A stretch of DNA of 64,000 bases from Palsa-1447 sp964414785. GTDB lineage: Bacteria; Verrucomicrobiota; Verrucomicrobiia; Opitutales; Opitutaceae. Position 1 is the stretch's first letter. Each line of letters opens with the position of its first letter. The notes under the pieces were generated by a model. That model was given only the letters and a program-made list of their open reading frames with translations. It was not told the DNA's origin and did not search any database. The position numbers and the translations under genes are program-made. Positions 25,640 to 34,682 of the stretch are shown piece after piece. Location: positions 26,103 through 90,102 of the forward strand of contig CAYPXZ010000011.1 in assembly GCA_964414785.1 (NCBI GenBank), in the 5' to 3' direction.

Positions 25640-28573
25640 ATGCGACCGGCCCTCCTGACCACCGGATTCGTCCTTCTCGCCATCACCGTCTGGCTCGGCT
25701 CCGCGAGCGACGACCTGCGCCACTCCTATTCGTTCTCGGGCCAGAAGGGCGATTTCTACTCGCTGTTGGCGCACGGCCTCGAGAAGGGCCACCTCTACAT
25801 GGACAAGGAGGTGGATCCCCGCGTCTTCGACAAGGACCCGAAGGTGCGCTTTGGGGCCGAGCGCCTCCTGGACACGAGCATCTACCATGGGCGCTACTAC
25901 CTCTACTTCGGCGTCGTCCCGGCCGCGCTGCTCTACCTGCCCTACCACCTGCTGACCGGATCGGACCTCTCGCAGAACGTCCCGGTCGTCCTCTTCGTGG
26001 CGTTGGGGCTCCTGGTCTATTGGGGAATATTCGAGGGCGCCCGCCGGCGGTATTTCCCAGGGATGAAATCGGTGCACCATGCCGTGAGTCTCATCCTTCT
26101 CGCGTTCGGCTCCGGAACCCCGCTGCTTGTCTCAATCTCGAGTGTCTACGAGATCCCCATCGCCGCGGGATACCTCTTCCACGCCCTCATGTGGCTCGGC
26201 ATTTTCAATGCGTGGCACTCGAATGAAAGAGGGGCGCGGTGGCTGGGCCTAGCGAGCCTCGCAGGCGGCTTGGCCGTGGGCTGCCGCCCCAATTACCTCA
26301 TCGCGCTTCCCGCGGTTGCCGTGGCGGCCGCGGTGCTCGCCAGGGGCCGCCGCTCGCCGCTTGGGCTTTCCGCCTGGGCCGTGCTCCCCGCCGCGGGAGT
26401 CGGCCTGCTCCTCGCCGCCTACAACTTCCTTAGGTTCGGGTCGCCGCTCGAATTCGGCCTGCACTACCAGCTTGACCAGATGATGACGCCGCAGTTCTCG
26501 GTCTTCAGCCCGTCGTTTTTCTGGAGCAACCTGAACTGGTATTTCCTGCGGCCCCCGGTCTTCGGCTTCTACTTCCCGTACGTGTTCCCCATGAACGCGA
26601 GCCTCCGGCCGGAGCGGTACTACGGGTATGAGTCGATCCACGGCCAGCTGGCCGTCACGATCCTCTGCTTCCTGACTCTTGCGTGGTTCTGGCTTCGATG
26701 GAGGCGCGTGGCGCTCGACCCGAGGGCCCGGGCTTTTCTGGTGCTCCTTGCGGCGACCTTTGCGGCCCTTTTCCTGGAGATGGGATTCTATGGAAACCGG
26801 GCCGAGCGCTACATTGTCGATTTCCAGGCGCCCCTCATCCTCCTTGTCGCGATCGCCGCCGGAATCGCCGCGGAGCGGGACGCGCCCGCCCGCCCGCCGC
26901 AGAGGCTGAAGGTGGCCTTCGTCGCGATCTCGCTGGCCGCGTCCCTTTCCAACGTCCTGGCGAGCATCCAGCTGATCGACCGGTTTGAGCAGGCGCGGCC
27001 CGCCACCTGGCGCCTGCTCAGCTACTACGGAAACTTCCCCGCCGCGGCCTTGGAGTCGATGGGCCTCGTCCACTTCGGCCCCATACGCTACCGGTTCACG
27101 CTGCCTGCGCTAATAGGCGACGTGAGCACCGCCCCCCTCGTCTCCACGGGATTCACCAACCACACGGACGTCCTCTACGTCACCCAGCTCCGGGGCGACC
27201 TGGCGGAATTCACGCTGACGCATTTCGGAACCGGAAGCGTCAAGTCCGGGGTCATCCCCCTCAGGGTTGGCGTGCCGCACGAGTTGGAGGTCGATTTCGG
27301 CTCGTTCTATCCCCCGCGCGCCCACCCTTGGTTTCTCGGAAAGCCGGACGACGAGATCGAGATGCTAAAGACCACGCTTTCGGTGGCGGTGGACGGGGCG
27401 GCGGTCATGCATCAGCGCGTCCGTTTCTTCGACTCCTCGCCTAACTGGCTGCACTTCGGCAGCAACCCCGCGGGAATCGACCCGCCCTTCGGGGGACGGA
27501 TCACCAATTACGTCCGCATCCCGGCGCGCCTCCCCGGTATGCTCCTGGCGCAGTCCGGGGAGACGGGCGTGTGGCGCCTCGCGCTGACCCTTCCATTCGA
27601 GTCACCCGGTGCCCTCCAGCCGGTGTTGGGGTCCGGAACCGCCCGCCACGGCAACATGCTCGTTCTTCGGACCCTGGAGAACCACTCCGTCCAGTTTGGC
27701 CTCGAGCAATGGGGCGCCGGCCTCACCTGGTCGCAGCCGATTCCCGTCCCGAGCGACGGGCTCCACCGCGTGGAGATATTTGTGGGGAGCCAGCTCGCCC
27801 AGGGAAAGCTCCCCGCCGGGTGGCGCCTTGACCCGGCGTCCGTCCGAAACGCCTCGTCGCTGCTTCGGGTATGGCTGGACGGCGCGCCAGTCTGGACAAC
27901 GCGCATATCGTTCAACCAGGACAGCTACGGCTGGGTCTCAATTGGGAGCAACCCCCAGGGGTTTTCCTCAACCCAGGCGTTCTACTTTGGCTCCATCCAG
28001 AGGGAGCCGCTCGATGATCAGGCCGGGCGGGCGCTCGTCGAGCGAAACATCACCGAGGGAGCGGGGCTTTCCGGGATCCTACGATACAGGATCGAGTTCC
28101 CAAAGGCGCTCCCCCTGTCGGGACTGCCGCTTTTGGGCGCAGGCGTCACGGGGGACGGCAATCTTGTCTTCGCGAGCCCGCAGGGCCCCGATACCTACGC
28201 CGTGGGGATGGACGACTGGGGATACGGGTCGCAGATGGGAGTGCATTTCAATGTCTCGCCCGGCGAGCACGACCTGGAGATCGTCGTGGGGCCCACATTG
28301 GTCAAGGCCGCCCATCCTGATTCGTGGGGGAACCTCGGCAGCCTGGAGCCGCTGGGTGACCGCATCGTCGTGTTCATCGATAGCAAGCTTCTCGGCTCCT
28401 TCAGGGTCACCCACCACCTGGACAAGCTCGGCTACCTGTCTCCGGGTGCAAATCCCCAGGGCTTCAGCACGGCCATCGAGGATTTCGGAGGGCCGCTGTT
28501 CGTCGCTGTACCCATGGATAAGTCTCAGGCCATGGACCTGGTCGCCCGGGCCCTTTCCGCTGCGAGGCAATAG
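25640..28573 (+). CDS. GT-C-like membrane protein with three tandem C-terminal beta-domain repeats
   Basis: A 977-residue protein. Residues 1-~470 hold about ten membrane helices; the first loop has 'QKGDFYSLLAHGLEKGH', an Asp-bearing motif reminiscent of GT39/ArnT-type GT-C transferases. The remaining ~500 residues are soluble and contain three related units starting near residues 480, 643 and 813, each with a 'GDxLxV'-type strand, an aromatic/acidic 'DxWG'-like turn, an 'HxLEIxVG'-type strand, a 'VxxDGxxV'-type strand and a 'GSNPxGF'-like end. The same unit occurs in the partial gene at the left edge. Probably a periplasmic-face sugar transferase with carbohydrate-binding-like modules (inference). 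Confidence 0.75.
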   Translation: MRPALLTTGFVLLAITVWLGSASDDLRHSYSFSGQKGDFYSLLAHGLEKGHLYMDKEVDPRVFDKDPKVRFGAERLLDTSIYHGRYYLYFGVVPAALLYLPYHLLTGSDLSQNVPVVLFVALGLLVYWGIFEGARRRYFPGMKSVHHAVSLILLAFGSGTPLLVSISSVYEIPIAAGYLFHALMWLGIFNAWHSNERGARWLGLASLAGGLAVGCRPNYLIALPAVAVAAAVLARGRRSPLGLSAWAVLPAAGVGLLLAAYNFLRFGSPLEFGLHYQLDQMMTPQFSVFSPSFFWSNLNWYFLRPPVFGFYFPYVFPMNASLRPERYYGYESIHGQLAVTILCFLTLAWFWLRWRRVALDPRARAFLVLLAATFAALFLEMGFYGNRAERYIVDFQAPLILLVAIAAGIAAERDAPARPPQRLKVAFVAISLAASLSNVLASIQLIDRFEQARPATWRLLSYYGNFPAAALESMGLVHFGPIRYRFTLPALIGDVSTAPLVSTGFTNHTDVLYVTQLRGDLAEFTLTHFGTGSVKSGVIPLRVGVPHELEVDFGSFYPPRAHPWFLGKPDDEIEMLKTTLSVAVDGAAVMHQRVRFFDSSPNWLHFGSNPAGIDPPFGGRITNYVRIPARLPGMLLAQSGETGVWRLALTLPFESPGALQPVLGSGTARHGNMLVLRTLENHSVQFGLEQWGAGLTWSQPIPVPSDGLHRVEIFVGSQLAQGKLPAGWRLDPASVRNASSLLRVWLDGAPVWTTRISFNQDSYGWVSIGSNPQGFSSTQAFYFGSIQREPLDDQAGRALVERNITEGAGLSGILRYRIEFPKALPLSGLPLLGAGVTGDGNLVFASPQGPDTYAVGMDDWGYGSQMGVHFNVSPGEHDLEIVVGPTLVKAAHPDSWGNLGSLEPLGDRIVVFIDSKLLGSFRVTHHLDKLGYLSPGANPQGFSTAIEDFGGPLFVAVPMDKSQAMDLVARALSAARQ

Positions 28574-28587
28574 GGTCCGGACAGTCC

Positions 28588-29871
28588 CTAGTGGAGGTTG
28601 TACTTTGCGATCAACGCCTTCGCGCGGTCCATCTCTAGCCCCGGAATGCCAGGGACCGAATGGGGATCCGGCCTCGGCTCGACGAAGAGGATTTGCCGCG
28701 AATCGGTTCCCCTCCACGCCGTGAAGGGGTCCAGGACCGCGGGCCACGCCCTAAGCATCGCCCCGCCCGCCGCGAGGAGCACCAGGGAAACGAATGAGCC
28801 CCGTAAGCCCGCGCCCGGGATTCGCCAGCATTGCCGCGAGAACCAAAAGCCCACCATCGGGGTGATCGCCACCAGCGAAGCGTACTGGTACCTCGAAGCG
28901 ACCGCTGTCGGCAGGCCCGTGTGGTAGCGCCCGATGCCTAGCAGCGCCGCGTTGCCCAAGTCGAACGCGACGAGCAGCAGGAAGACGATCCGGGTGCGGC
29001 CGGTGCTGCGCACGAGAGCCCACGCGACAAGCAAGGCCTTGAGCGCACCGAGGAGCGCGGTCGTGCGCCAGCCCCAGGACTCGACCGAGAGGAGGCGATG
29101 GAAGGGGTTCAGGCAGAAATACCAAAGTGCGTAGACGGACGCCTCACCCCCATGGCCCGCCATGTGCCTCTGGTTGCCTCCGGCCAATAGGGCGATCAGG
29201 ACGGCGACGACGGCCGACGGGGCCAGGTAGGCCAGCGCGCGAACGCCTCGCCGGGGCGAGCCCTCTGGGAAACCGCCCTGCGGGGGCCAGACGCATCCCA
29301 ACGCAAGGAGCGGCCCGCTCAATACCCCCCGAGAGAAGGACAGGGCGCTGGCGGCGACCCATGCAACGGACATCCCGCGAAACGGGCCGCCAATGAAGCT
29401 CCCCAGCGCAAGCAGCATGAAGGTCACCGAGAGGATGGCCGACCCCTGAACCGACCAGGCGAGGGTCTCAAAATTGCCCGGCGCCAGCCCGAATAGGGCA
29501 AGGGCCGTGAGCACGGCGGTCCACGAGAGGTCGCACCTGCGCAGGAGCCGCCCCAGGAGCGCCACGTTCAGGGCGTGGGTCAGCCAGACGAGCGCGATCA
29601 TCACCGCATAGGAGCCTCCCGAAAGGAGGACGGCGCCCCCCCAGAGGGCCTTGAAGAGCGGGACAAAGTTCTCGGCGAAGACGAGCCAGACCCAGCGCCA
29701 GAACCCAAGGCGGTCCATCTGGTCGATGAGGTCGAACTCGTCCCCAAACCAGAAGAGCCGCGCAAAGAGGCCGTGGTAGGCAATGAAGGGAAGAAGGGAG
29801 ACGACGCCCGCGCCGGCCAGGATCAGCGTCTCCCCTTTCCGCGACGTTCGCCAGGATTGCTCTGCTTTCAT
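28588..29871 (-). CDS. Multi-pass membrane protein, putative GT-C-like glycosyltransferase
   Basis: A 427-residue integral membrane protein with about ten hydrophobic segments and no large soluble domain. After the first helix comes 'WFGDEFDLIDQMD', an acidic first-loop motif that fits GT-C enzymes. I do not recognise a closer family. It converges on the 977-aa gene (15 bp apart) and is preceded by 5 bp by the other minus-strand membrane protein, so those two form an operon. Donor and acceptor are unknown. Confidence 0.65.
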   Translation of the reverse strand: MKAEQSWRTSRKGETLILAGAGVVSLLPFIAYHGLFARLFWFGDEFDLIDQMDRLGFWRWVWLVFAENFVPLFKALWGGAVLLSGGSYAVMIALVWLTHALNVALLGRLLRRCDLSWTAVLTALALFGLAPGNFETLAWSVQGSAILSVTFMLLALGSFIGGPFRGMSVAWVAASALSFSRGVLSGPLLALGCVWPPQGGFPEGSPRRGVRALAYLAPSAVVAVLIALLAGGNQRHMAGHGGEASVYALWYFCLNPFHRLLSVESWGWRTTALLGALKALLVAWALVRSTGRTRIVFLLLVAFDLGNAALLGIGRYHTGLPTAVASRYQYASLVAITPMVGFWFSRQCWRIPGAGLRGSFVSLVLLAAGGAMLRAWPAVLDPFTAWRGTDSRQILFVEPRPDPHSVPGIPGLEMDRAKALIAKYNLH

Positions 29872-29876
29872 CGGCC

Positions 29877-32123
29877 TTACTTCGTGGCGGGCCCGTCAAA
29901 CCGGATCCGCGAAACATACGACCAGTCCCACCTGCTGTCGTTTGCGGGACCAGGCCCCGTGTGCAGGCGAAGCCGCAGCGCGCCATCCGTGGGCAGCATG
30001 ACCTCGGTGCGCTGGGTCCCCCGGTCGGCCGGATTTGAAAGGGGGTCAAGATAGCGGCCCCACAGGTGCCTCCTTTCGCCAGAGGCGAGGACGGCGTCCG
30101 CGTCGAATGCGACCCCGTCCGTTCTGCCCTCCCCCGTGTAGGCTCCCTCGCGGATTCCAAAGTCGAACGAGACGCGGGTCGCACCCGGCGGGACCTCAAA
30201 GAGCACTTGCCCTTCCGCGTGCAGGAGGAGCGCGGGGCCGTCGGGGGTCTCGACGACCTGCTGGGCCGCGGCGGAGGTCACGGAGAGAGCGGGTCGGTCG
30301 AATATGCCGAGCTCAATGAGGTGCGTGTCCTCGAGGCGCGGAAGCGGCAGGCCCGGCAGCCCGTAGACCCGGGCCTTCACGTCCTTCCAGAATTCCTCCT
30401 GCCCCTGCGCGGCCTCGAAGTGGAATGACTTCACCCACGAGTGCACCCGGCCCCGCGCCAGGGCCGCGAGGTCCCCACCCCCCTCCAGGGTGGGCACGAT
30501 CAAGAATCCGCTCGCCGCTATCCGCGGGGGCAGCCGCCAGGACATCCGCTTGCCGTGGTCGTCGGTCGTCACGAGATGGACCGCCGCAGGCTTGTAAAGA
30601 AGGGCCCGAACGCGCCCCAGGGCATTGGGTACGGGGTCGGCCTCGAGCCAGACCGCCCGGTCCAGGTCCGCCGGGAGGTAAATCTCCTCGGAGAGGCTCA
30701 CCGTACGGCTGAGCAGGGCGCTTCGAACCGGCGGCGCCTTGGAAAGGGGGCTGACCCTCTTGAAGAGCCAGTAGCCACCCTCGGCAAAGAGAGCCTCGTA
30801 GTGGCCGGGAAGTCCCGCGACCAGCGGGGCGTCGTCCATGCCGGGGTACCGGTTGTCGACCCTCTCGTCCTTCCAAAGGAGGAAGTCCGGCGCCTTATCG
30901 GACTGGTAATGGCGCAGGTTCCATCCCTGGAGGCTCGGCGTATAGGCGGAATACCCCTGAAATATCGGCCGCGGTGTGAAATTGAGGCCGTTGAGGATCG
31001 CGACCCCGATGCTGAAGTTGTAGACATCGACGCTGTGCTGGCCGACCTCGGCGCAGACCCGGGGCAGCGATGCCGCGGCGCAGGCCCGCTCGAACTGCTC
31101 CTGCCACTCCGAGGGAAGGGAGCCCAGCCGGGCGAGCGAGAGGGCGCTCCCGCGGACCATCTGCCACGCCACGGCGGGGCCCTGCAGATAGTAGTCCCTG
31201 TCAAAGCAGCCGATTCCCAGCGCGCAGTACAGTACCGAAAGGTCAAACCAATGCCACCGCCGCTCGGGAAAGAGCAGTCCCGGCACCACTGGGGCGAGGA
31301 TAAGGACCAGCGTGAATATGCCGAAGATGTGGCCCCCGAGGGGCACCATGTCCGCGCGGGTGAAGCTCTCCTTCCACATGACAAAAAGCGTGAACGCGAG
31401 GAGGCCGCTCGCTCCAAGCGCCAGGGGGCGTTCGGCAACCCTGCGCCAGACCTGCCAAACGAAGGCCGCGCAGATTACCATCAAGGTCGCGCCCCAGCAA
31501 AAGAGCGGCCACGACTCGTCCATTCCCATCGCGTCGCCGTAGCCGGAGGCGATTTCGATGCTGCGCCGGATATACGGGAAGAGGTTGTCCGGGTCCTGCC
31601 CCGCGGCAATCCATGCGGCAACGACCGAAAAGGCGTACCCCACGGGGATCACCAGAAGCCTGGCCCAGCTTCGGCGCGAGCCCCAGTACGCCATCGCGGA
31701 AAGCACGGCGGCCGANNNNNNNNNNNNNNNNNNNNNNNNNNNNNNNNNNNNNNNNNNNNNNNNNNNNNNNNNNNNNNNNNNNNNNNNNNNNNNNNNNNNN
31801 NNNNNNNNNNNNNNNATCAGGAGCTGTCCGCCGACCTGCCAGGCGAGCATCGGGACCGCCTGAAGGCTGCCCAGGTGGTACCTGGAGCAGAGGAACCCCC
31901 AGGGGCCCCACGTGAAGATGACGTCGCGCCCGAACTGCAGGCCCTGGGCGTGGGCGCGGATCAGCATCACCTGCCACGAGGCGTCAAGGTTCGTATCGGG
32001 GGCGTCCGGGAAGCTGACAAGGGACAGCCCAAGCACGAGCGTCAGCACCGCGGCCTCAATGAGCCGTGAGGGGCTGCCCCACAAACTCTCCCGGCGGATT
32101 GACGGAGACGCAAAAGCATCCAT
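29877..32123 (-). CDS. Membrane protein with C-terminal beta domain, interrupted by an assembly gap
   Basis: About 748 residues as assembled, but 100 Ns (31716-31815) fall inside the membrane region near residues 103-136, so the true length is unknown. The two sides read in the same frame across the N-run and both look coding. The N-terminus has a membrane helix and then a 'DTNLDASWQV' acidic motif; after the gap come several helices, then a soluble half. The last ~110 residues form a beta-rich unit ('FEVPPGATRVSFDFG', 'WSYVSRIRFDG') that resembles carbohydrate-binding jelly-roll ends. Likely another extracytoplasmic GT-C-like protein. It is transcribed divergently from the GT2 gene at 32194. 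Confidence 0.65.
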   Translation of the reverse strand: MDAFASPSIRRESLWGSPSRLIEAAVLTLVLGLSLVSFPDAPDTNLDASWQVMLIRAHAQGLQFGRDVIFTWGPWGFLCSRYHLGSLQAVPMLAWQVGGQLLXXXXXXXXXXXXXXXXXXXXXXXXXXXXXXXXXXSAAVLSAMAYWGSRRSWARLLVIPVGYAFSVVAAWIAAGQDPDNLFPYIRRSIEIASGYGDAMGMDESWPLFCWGATLMVICAAFVWQVWRRVAERPLALGASGLLAFTLFVMWKESFTRADMVPLGGHIFGIFTLVLILAPVVPGLLFPERRWHWFDLSVLYCALGIGCFDRDYYLQGPAVAWQMVRGSALSLARLGSLPSEWQEQFERACAAASLPRVCAEVGQHSVDVYNFSIGVAILNGLNFTPRPIFQGYSAYTPSLQGWNLRHYQSDKAPDFLLWKDERVDNRYPGMDDAPLVAGLPGHYEALFAEGGYWLFKRVSPLSKAPPVRSALLSRTVSLSEEIYLPADLDRAVWLEADPVPNALGRVRALLYKPAAVHLVTTDDHGKRMSWRLPPRIAASGFLIVPTLEGGGDLAALARGRVHSWVKSFHFEAAQGQEEFWKDVKARVYGLPGLPLPRLEDTHLIELGIFDRPALSVTSAAAQQVVETPDGPALLLHAEGQVLFEVPPGATRVSFDFGIREGAYTGEGRTDGVAFDADAVLASGERRHLWGRYLDPLSNPADRGTQRTEVMLPTDGALRLRLHTGPGPANDSRWDWSYVSRIRFDGPATK
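31716..31815. other. Assembly gap (100 Ns)
   Basis: Exactly 100 consecutive Ns, the conventional placeholder for a gap of unknown size. It interrupts the membrane-protein gene 29877-32123; content is unknown. Confidence 0.99.
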
Positions 32124-32193
32124 GAATTGGACTTAGCATGATCCCCCCTGTCAGACCAGCTGAACGTGAAACTTGCTGGAATCTTTCGCCCCG

Positions 32194-32940
32194 ATGGCTG
32201 TGACCGCCGCCCCCGCGATCACCGTATCGGTCATCGTCCCCGTCTACAATGAGATCGCGACCCTTCATACGGCGCTCGACGCGCTCGTGGCCAAGCGGGT
32301 GCCCGGCTACGACCTGAAGCTGATCGTCATCGAGAGCAATTCCACGGACGGCTCCCGGGACGCCGTCCTTTCCTACCGCGGCCGCGAGAACGTGACCGTG
32401 ATCCTTGAGGACGCCCCCAAGGGGAAGGGGCACGCGGTCAGGGCCGGGCTCGGGGTCGCAACGGGCGAGATTGTCCTCATCCAGGACGCGGACCTTGAGT
32501 ATGACCTGGGAGACTATGAAAAGCTCCTGGCGCCGATCGCGGCGGGAACCCACGCGTTCGTCCTCGGCTCCCGGCACTCGAAGAACGGCTGGGCCATAAG
32601 GAAGTTCACGGACCAGAAGCTCCACGCGGCGGTGCTCAACATGGCGCATTGGACCTTCACGTTCATGATCAACGCGTCGCTTGGCGTGTGGCTGAGGGAC
32701 CCGTTCACCATGTACAAGGTCTTCAAGAGGGACTGCATCTCGGGGCTAACGCTCGAGTGCAACCGGTTCGACTTCGACTGGGAGCTCCTCATCAAGCTGG
32801 TGAGGCGCGGGTACCGGCCCATCGAGATACCCGTCTCCTACCACTCGCGCTCGTTCAAGGAGGGAAAAAAGGTCTCGATGATCAGGGATCCCCTCACATG
32901 GATCTACGCCCTGGCCAAGTACCGCTTCCAACCCCTCTAG
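32194..32940 (+). CDS. DPM1-like GT2 glycosyltransferase (putative polyprenyl-phosphate sugar synthase)
   Basis: A 248-residue GT2 enzyme with 'VIVPVYNEIATL' (strand 1), 'VIESNSTDGS' and the metal-binding 'QDADLEYD' motif. There is no C-terminal membrane helix, so it is like the soluble dolichyl-phosphate-mannose-synthase group rather than GtrB. 'GRGKGHAV'-like 'PKGKGHAVRAGL' is also typical of that group. I use ATG 32194; a TTG further upstream is in frame. The downstream gene (21 bp) is a tyvelose-epimerase-like SDR. The same gene pair recurs in mirrored order at 34683-36493. Confidence 0.85.
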   Translation: MAVTAAPAITVSVIVPVYNEIATLHTALDALVAKRVPGYDLKLIVIESNSTDGSRDAVLSYRGRENVTVILEDAPKGKGHAVRAGLGVATGEIVLIQDADLEYDLGDYEKLLAPIAAGTHAFVLGSRHSKNGWAIRKFTDQKLHAAVLNMAHWTFTFMINASLGVWLRDPFTMYKVFKRDCISGLTLECNRFDFDWELLIKLVRRGYRPIEIPVSYHSRSFKEGKKVSMIRDPLTWIYALAKYRFQPL

Positions 32941-32961
32941 AATTAAGGCACAAAGGACCTG

Positions 32962-34023
32962 ATGAAAAAGACGATCGTTGTGACGGGCTCCTCGGGACTC
33001 ATCGGGTCCGAGGTGTGCCTGTACTTCGCGCGCGAGCTGGGGTACGCGGTCCACGGCGTGGACAACAACCAGCGTGCGGTGTTCTTTGGGCCGCAGGGCG
33101 ACACGCGCTGGAACCAGGAGCGACTCAGCCGCGAGGTTGCCGGCTTCGTGCACCACGAGCTGGACATCCGCGACCGCGCCGGCATCCGCGCGCTCGCCAA
33201 GTCAGTCAGGCCCTCGGTGATCGTGCACGCGGCAGCGCAGCCGAGCCACGACCGGGCCGCCGCCATCCCGCTCGACGACTTCGACACGAACGCCGTCGGC
33301 ACGATGAACCTGCTCGAGGCCGCGCGCCAGGAGTGCCCCGAGGCGCCCTTCATCCACCTGAGCACGAACAAGGTCTACGGCGACGCGCCGAACCGGATAG
33401 CGATGGTGGAGCTTCCCACCCGCTGGGAGTATTCCGACCCCGCCTACAGCAACGGCGTCCGGGAGACCTTCACGACCGACCAGTCCACCCACTCGGTGTT
33501 CGGCGCCTCCAAGCTTGCGGCCGACGTGATGGTCCAGGAATACGGGAGGTACTTCAAGATGCCCACCTGCGCGCTGCGGGGGGGGTGCCTGACCGGCCCG
33601 AACCATTCAGGCGTCGAGCTGCACGGATTCCTCAGCTACCTGGTCAAGTGCAACCTCGAGGGCCGCGAGTACAAGATCTTCGGCTACAAGGGAAAGCAGG
33701 TGCGCGACAACATTCACTCGCTCGACGTCGCAAGGTTCATGGCGGCCTTCGCCGCAAACCCGCGCGCCGGCGAGGTCTACAACCTGGGTGGCGGCAAGGC
33801 GAATAGCACCTCCATCATCGAGGCGTTCAAGCTGGCCGAGGCCTTCACCGGGAAGGCGCAGGTCTACACGTACCTCGAGCAGAACCGGGTCGGCGACCAC
33901 ATGTGCTACTACTCGGACCTGAGGAAGATCCGCGCGCACTACCCCTCCTGGGACATCACGCTCTCCCTGAAGGAGACCGTCCGCCAGATTGTCGAGTCCT
34001 GGCAGAGCAGACCGCGGGTTTGA
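32962..34023 (+). CDS. Extended SDR epimerase, CDP-tyvelose/paratose 2-epimerase-like, Phe in place of catalytic Tyr
   Basis: A 353-residue extended SDR with the TGSSGLIGS NAD motif near residues 8-16, 'LSTNKVYGD', and the 'GYKGKQVRDNIH' motif shared with CDP-paratose 2-epimerase (RfbE/TyvE). At the position of the catalytic tyrosine the sequence is 'SVFGASK': Phe180 with Lys184 retained. From memory, a phenylalanine here is common in a sub-family of such proteins ('FGASKLAAD'), so this need not mean loss of activity, but the chemistry must differ from textbook SDRs. No CDP-sugar synthesis genes are in the window. A Shine-Dalgarno-like AAAGGAC precedes the ATG. Confidence 0.8.
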   Translation: MKKTIVVTGSSGLIGSEVCLYFARELGYAVHGVDNNQRAVFFGPQGDTRWNQERLSREVAGFVHHELDIRDRAGIRALAKSVRPSVIVHAAAQPSHDRAAAIPLDDFDTNAVGTMNLLEAARQECPEAPFIHLSTNKVYGDAPNRIAMVELPTRWEYSDPAYSNGVRETFTTDQSTHSVFGASKLAADVMVQEYGRYFKMPTCALRGGCLTGPNHSGVELHGFLSYLVKCNLEGREYKIFGYKGKQVRDNIHSLDVARFMAAFAANPRAGEVYNLGGGKANSTSIIEAFKLAEAFTGKAQVYTYLEQNRVGDHMCYYSDLRKIRAHYPSWDITLSLKETVRQIVESWQSRPRV

Positions 34024-34060
34024 CGTATCCTGCGCGATTGGTTAGCGTCTAAGGGTATTG

Positions 34061-34669
34061 ATGACCCCTAAGTTGCATCTCGCCTCCCGCCTTGTCGTGC
34101 GGGTGCTCGCCCCCGCGCTCGCGGCCCTGGGGTGCGCGGCTGCCCTGCCGGCGCAGACGGCGCTTGTCGCCAACTCCCCGTTCGCCCCTTCAGGCGCCGT
34201 CGCGGGTGCCGCGGCCGCGCCGGCCGAGGCCTATCAGCTCGCCGGGGCCTCCGTCCAGGGCTCGGAAACCACGGTATGCATCTACTCCCAGCAGACCAAG
34301 CACAGCCAGTGGATCCCCGTGGGCGGCGAATCCGACGGCGTGCATGTCATCAGTTACGACGGGCTCCATGACACGGCCGTGGTCATGATCGCGGGTTCCC
34401 GCAAGGAGATCTCCATGCGCAAGGCCGTCGTCTCGTCCGCGGGCCAGTTCGCCTCCAGCCGGGCGTACACGCCGGCCGACACCGCCGCGGCGCCCGCCGC
34501 GCCGATCGCCTCCGCCCCGCCCTCGACCCCGGAGAAGGCCGTCCAGGAGCAGCGCGAGGCGAGGATGCTCGTCAGCGACCTGCTGGAGATCGGCGTCCAG
34601 CAGCGCAAGGCCTACCAGGAGGCAAAGCAGAAGGCCGCATCAGGAGCGCAGCCGCCGACGCAAAACTGA
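34061..34669 (+). CDS. Small secreted protein of unknown function
   Basis: A 202-residue protein with an N-terminal signal peptide (charged start, Ala/Leu core, possible cleavage after 'AALPAQ'). An Ala/Pro-rich linker is followed by a ~65-residue beta-rich region ('YQLAGASVQGSETTVCIY', 'WIPVGGESDG', 'VHVISYDGLHD') that recalls small domains of periplasmic secretion-system or verrucomicrobial hypothetical proteins, and then an Ala/Pro linker and a helical C-terminus rich in Gln/Lys. I do not recognise a family. An in-frame TTG at 34058 immediately precedes the ATG. It separates the two epimerase genes and could be unrelated to glycan synthesis. Confidence 0.65.
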   Translation: MTPKLHLASRLVVRVLAPALAALGCAAALPAQTALVANSPFAPSGAVAGAAAAPAEAYQLAGASVQGSETTVCIYSQQTKHSQWIPVGGESDGVHVISYDGLHDTAVVMIAGSRKEISMRKAVVSSAGQFASSRAYTPADTAAAPAAPIASAPPSTPEKAVQEQREARMLVSDLLEIGVQQRKAYQEAKQKAASGAQPPTQN

Positions 34670-34682
34670 AGGCGACACGGGC

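Noticed and set aside
30441..32069. A long plus-strand open frame antisense to the gapped membrane protein, running through the N gap
   Set aside because: Translation is low-complexity Arg/Gly/Glu-rich and continues through the Ns only because N codons are not stops.
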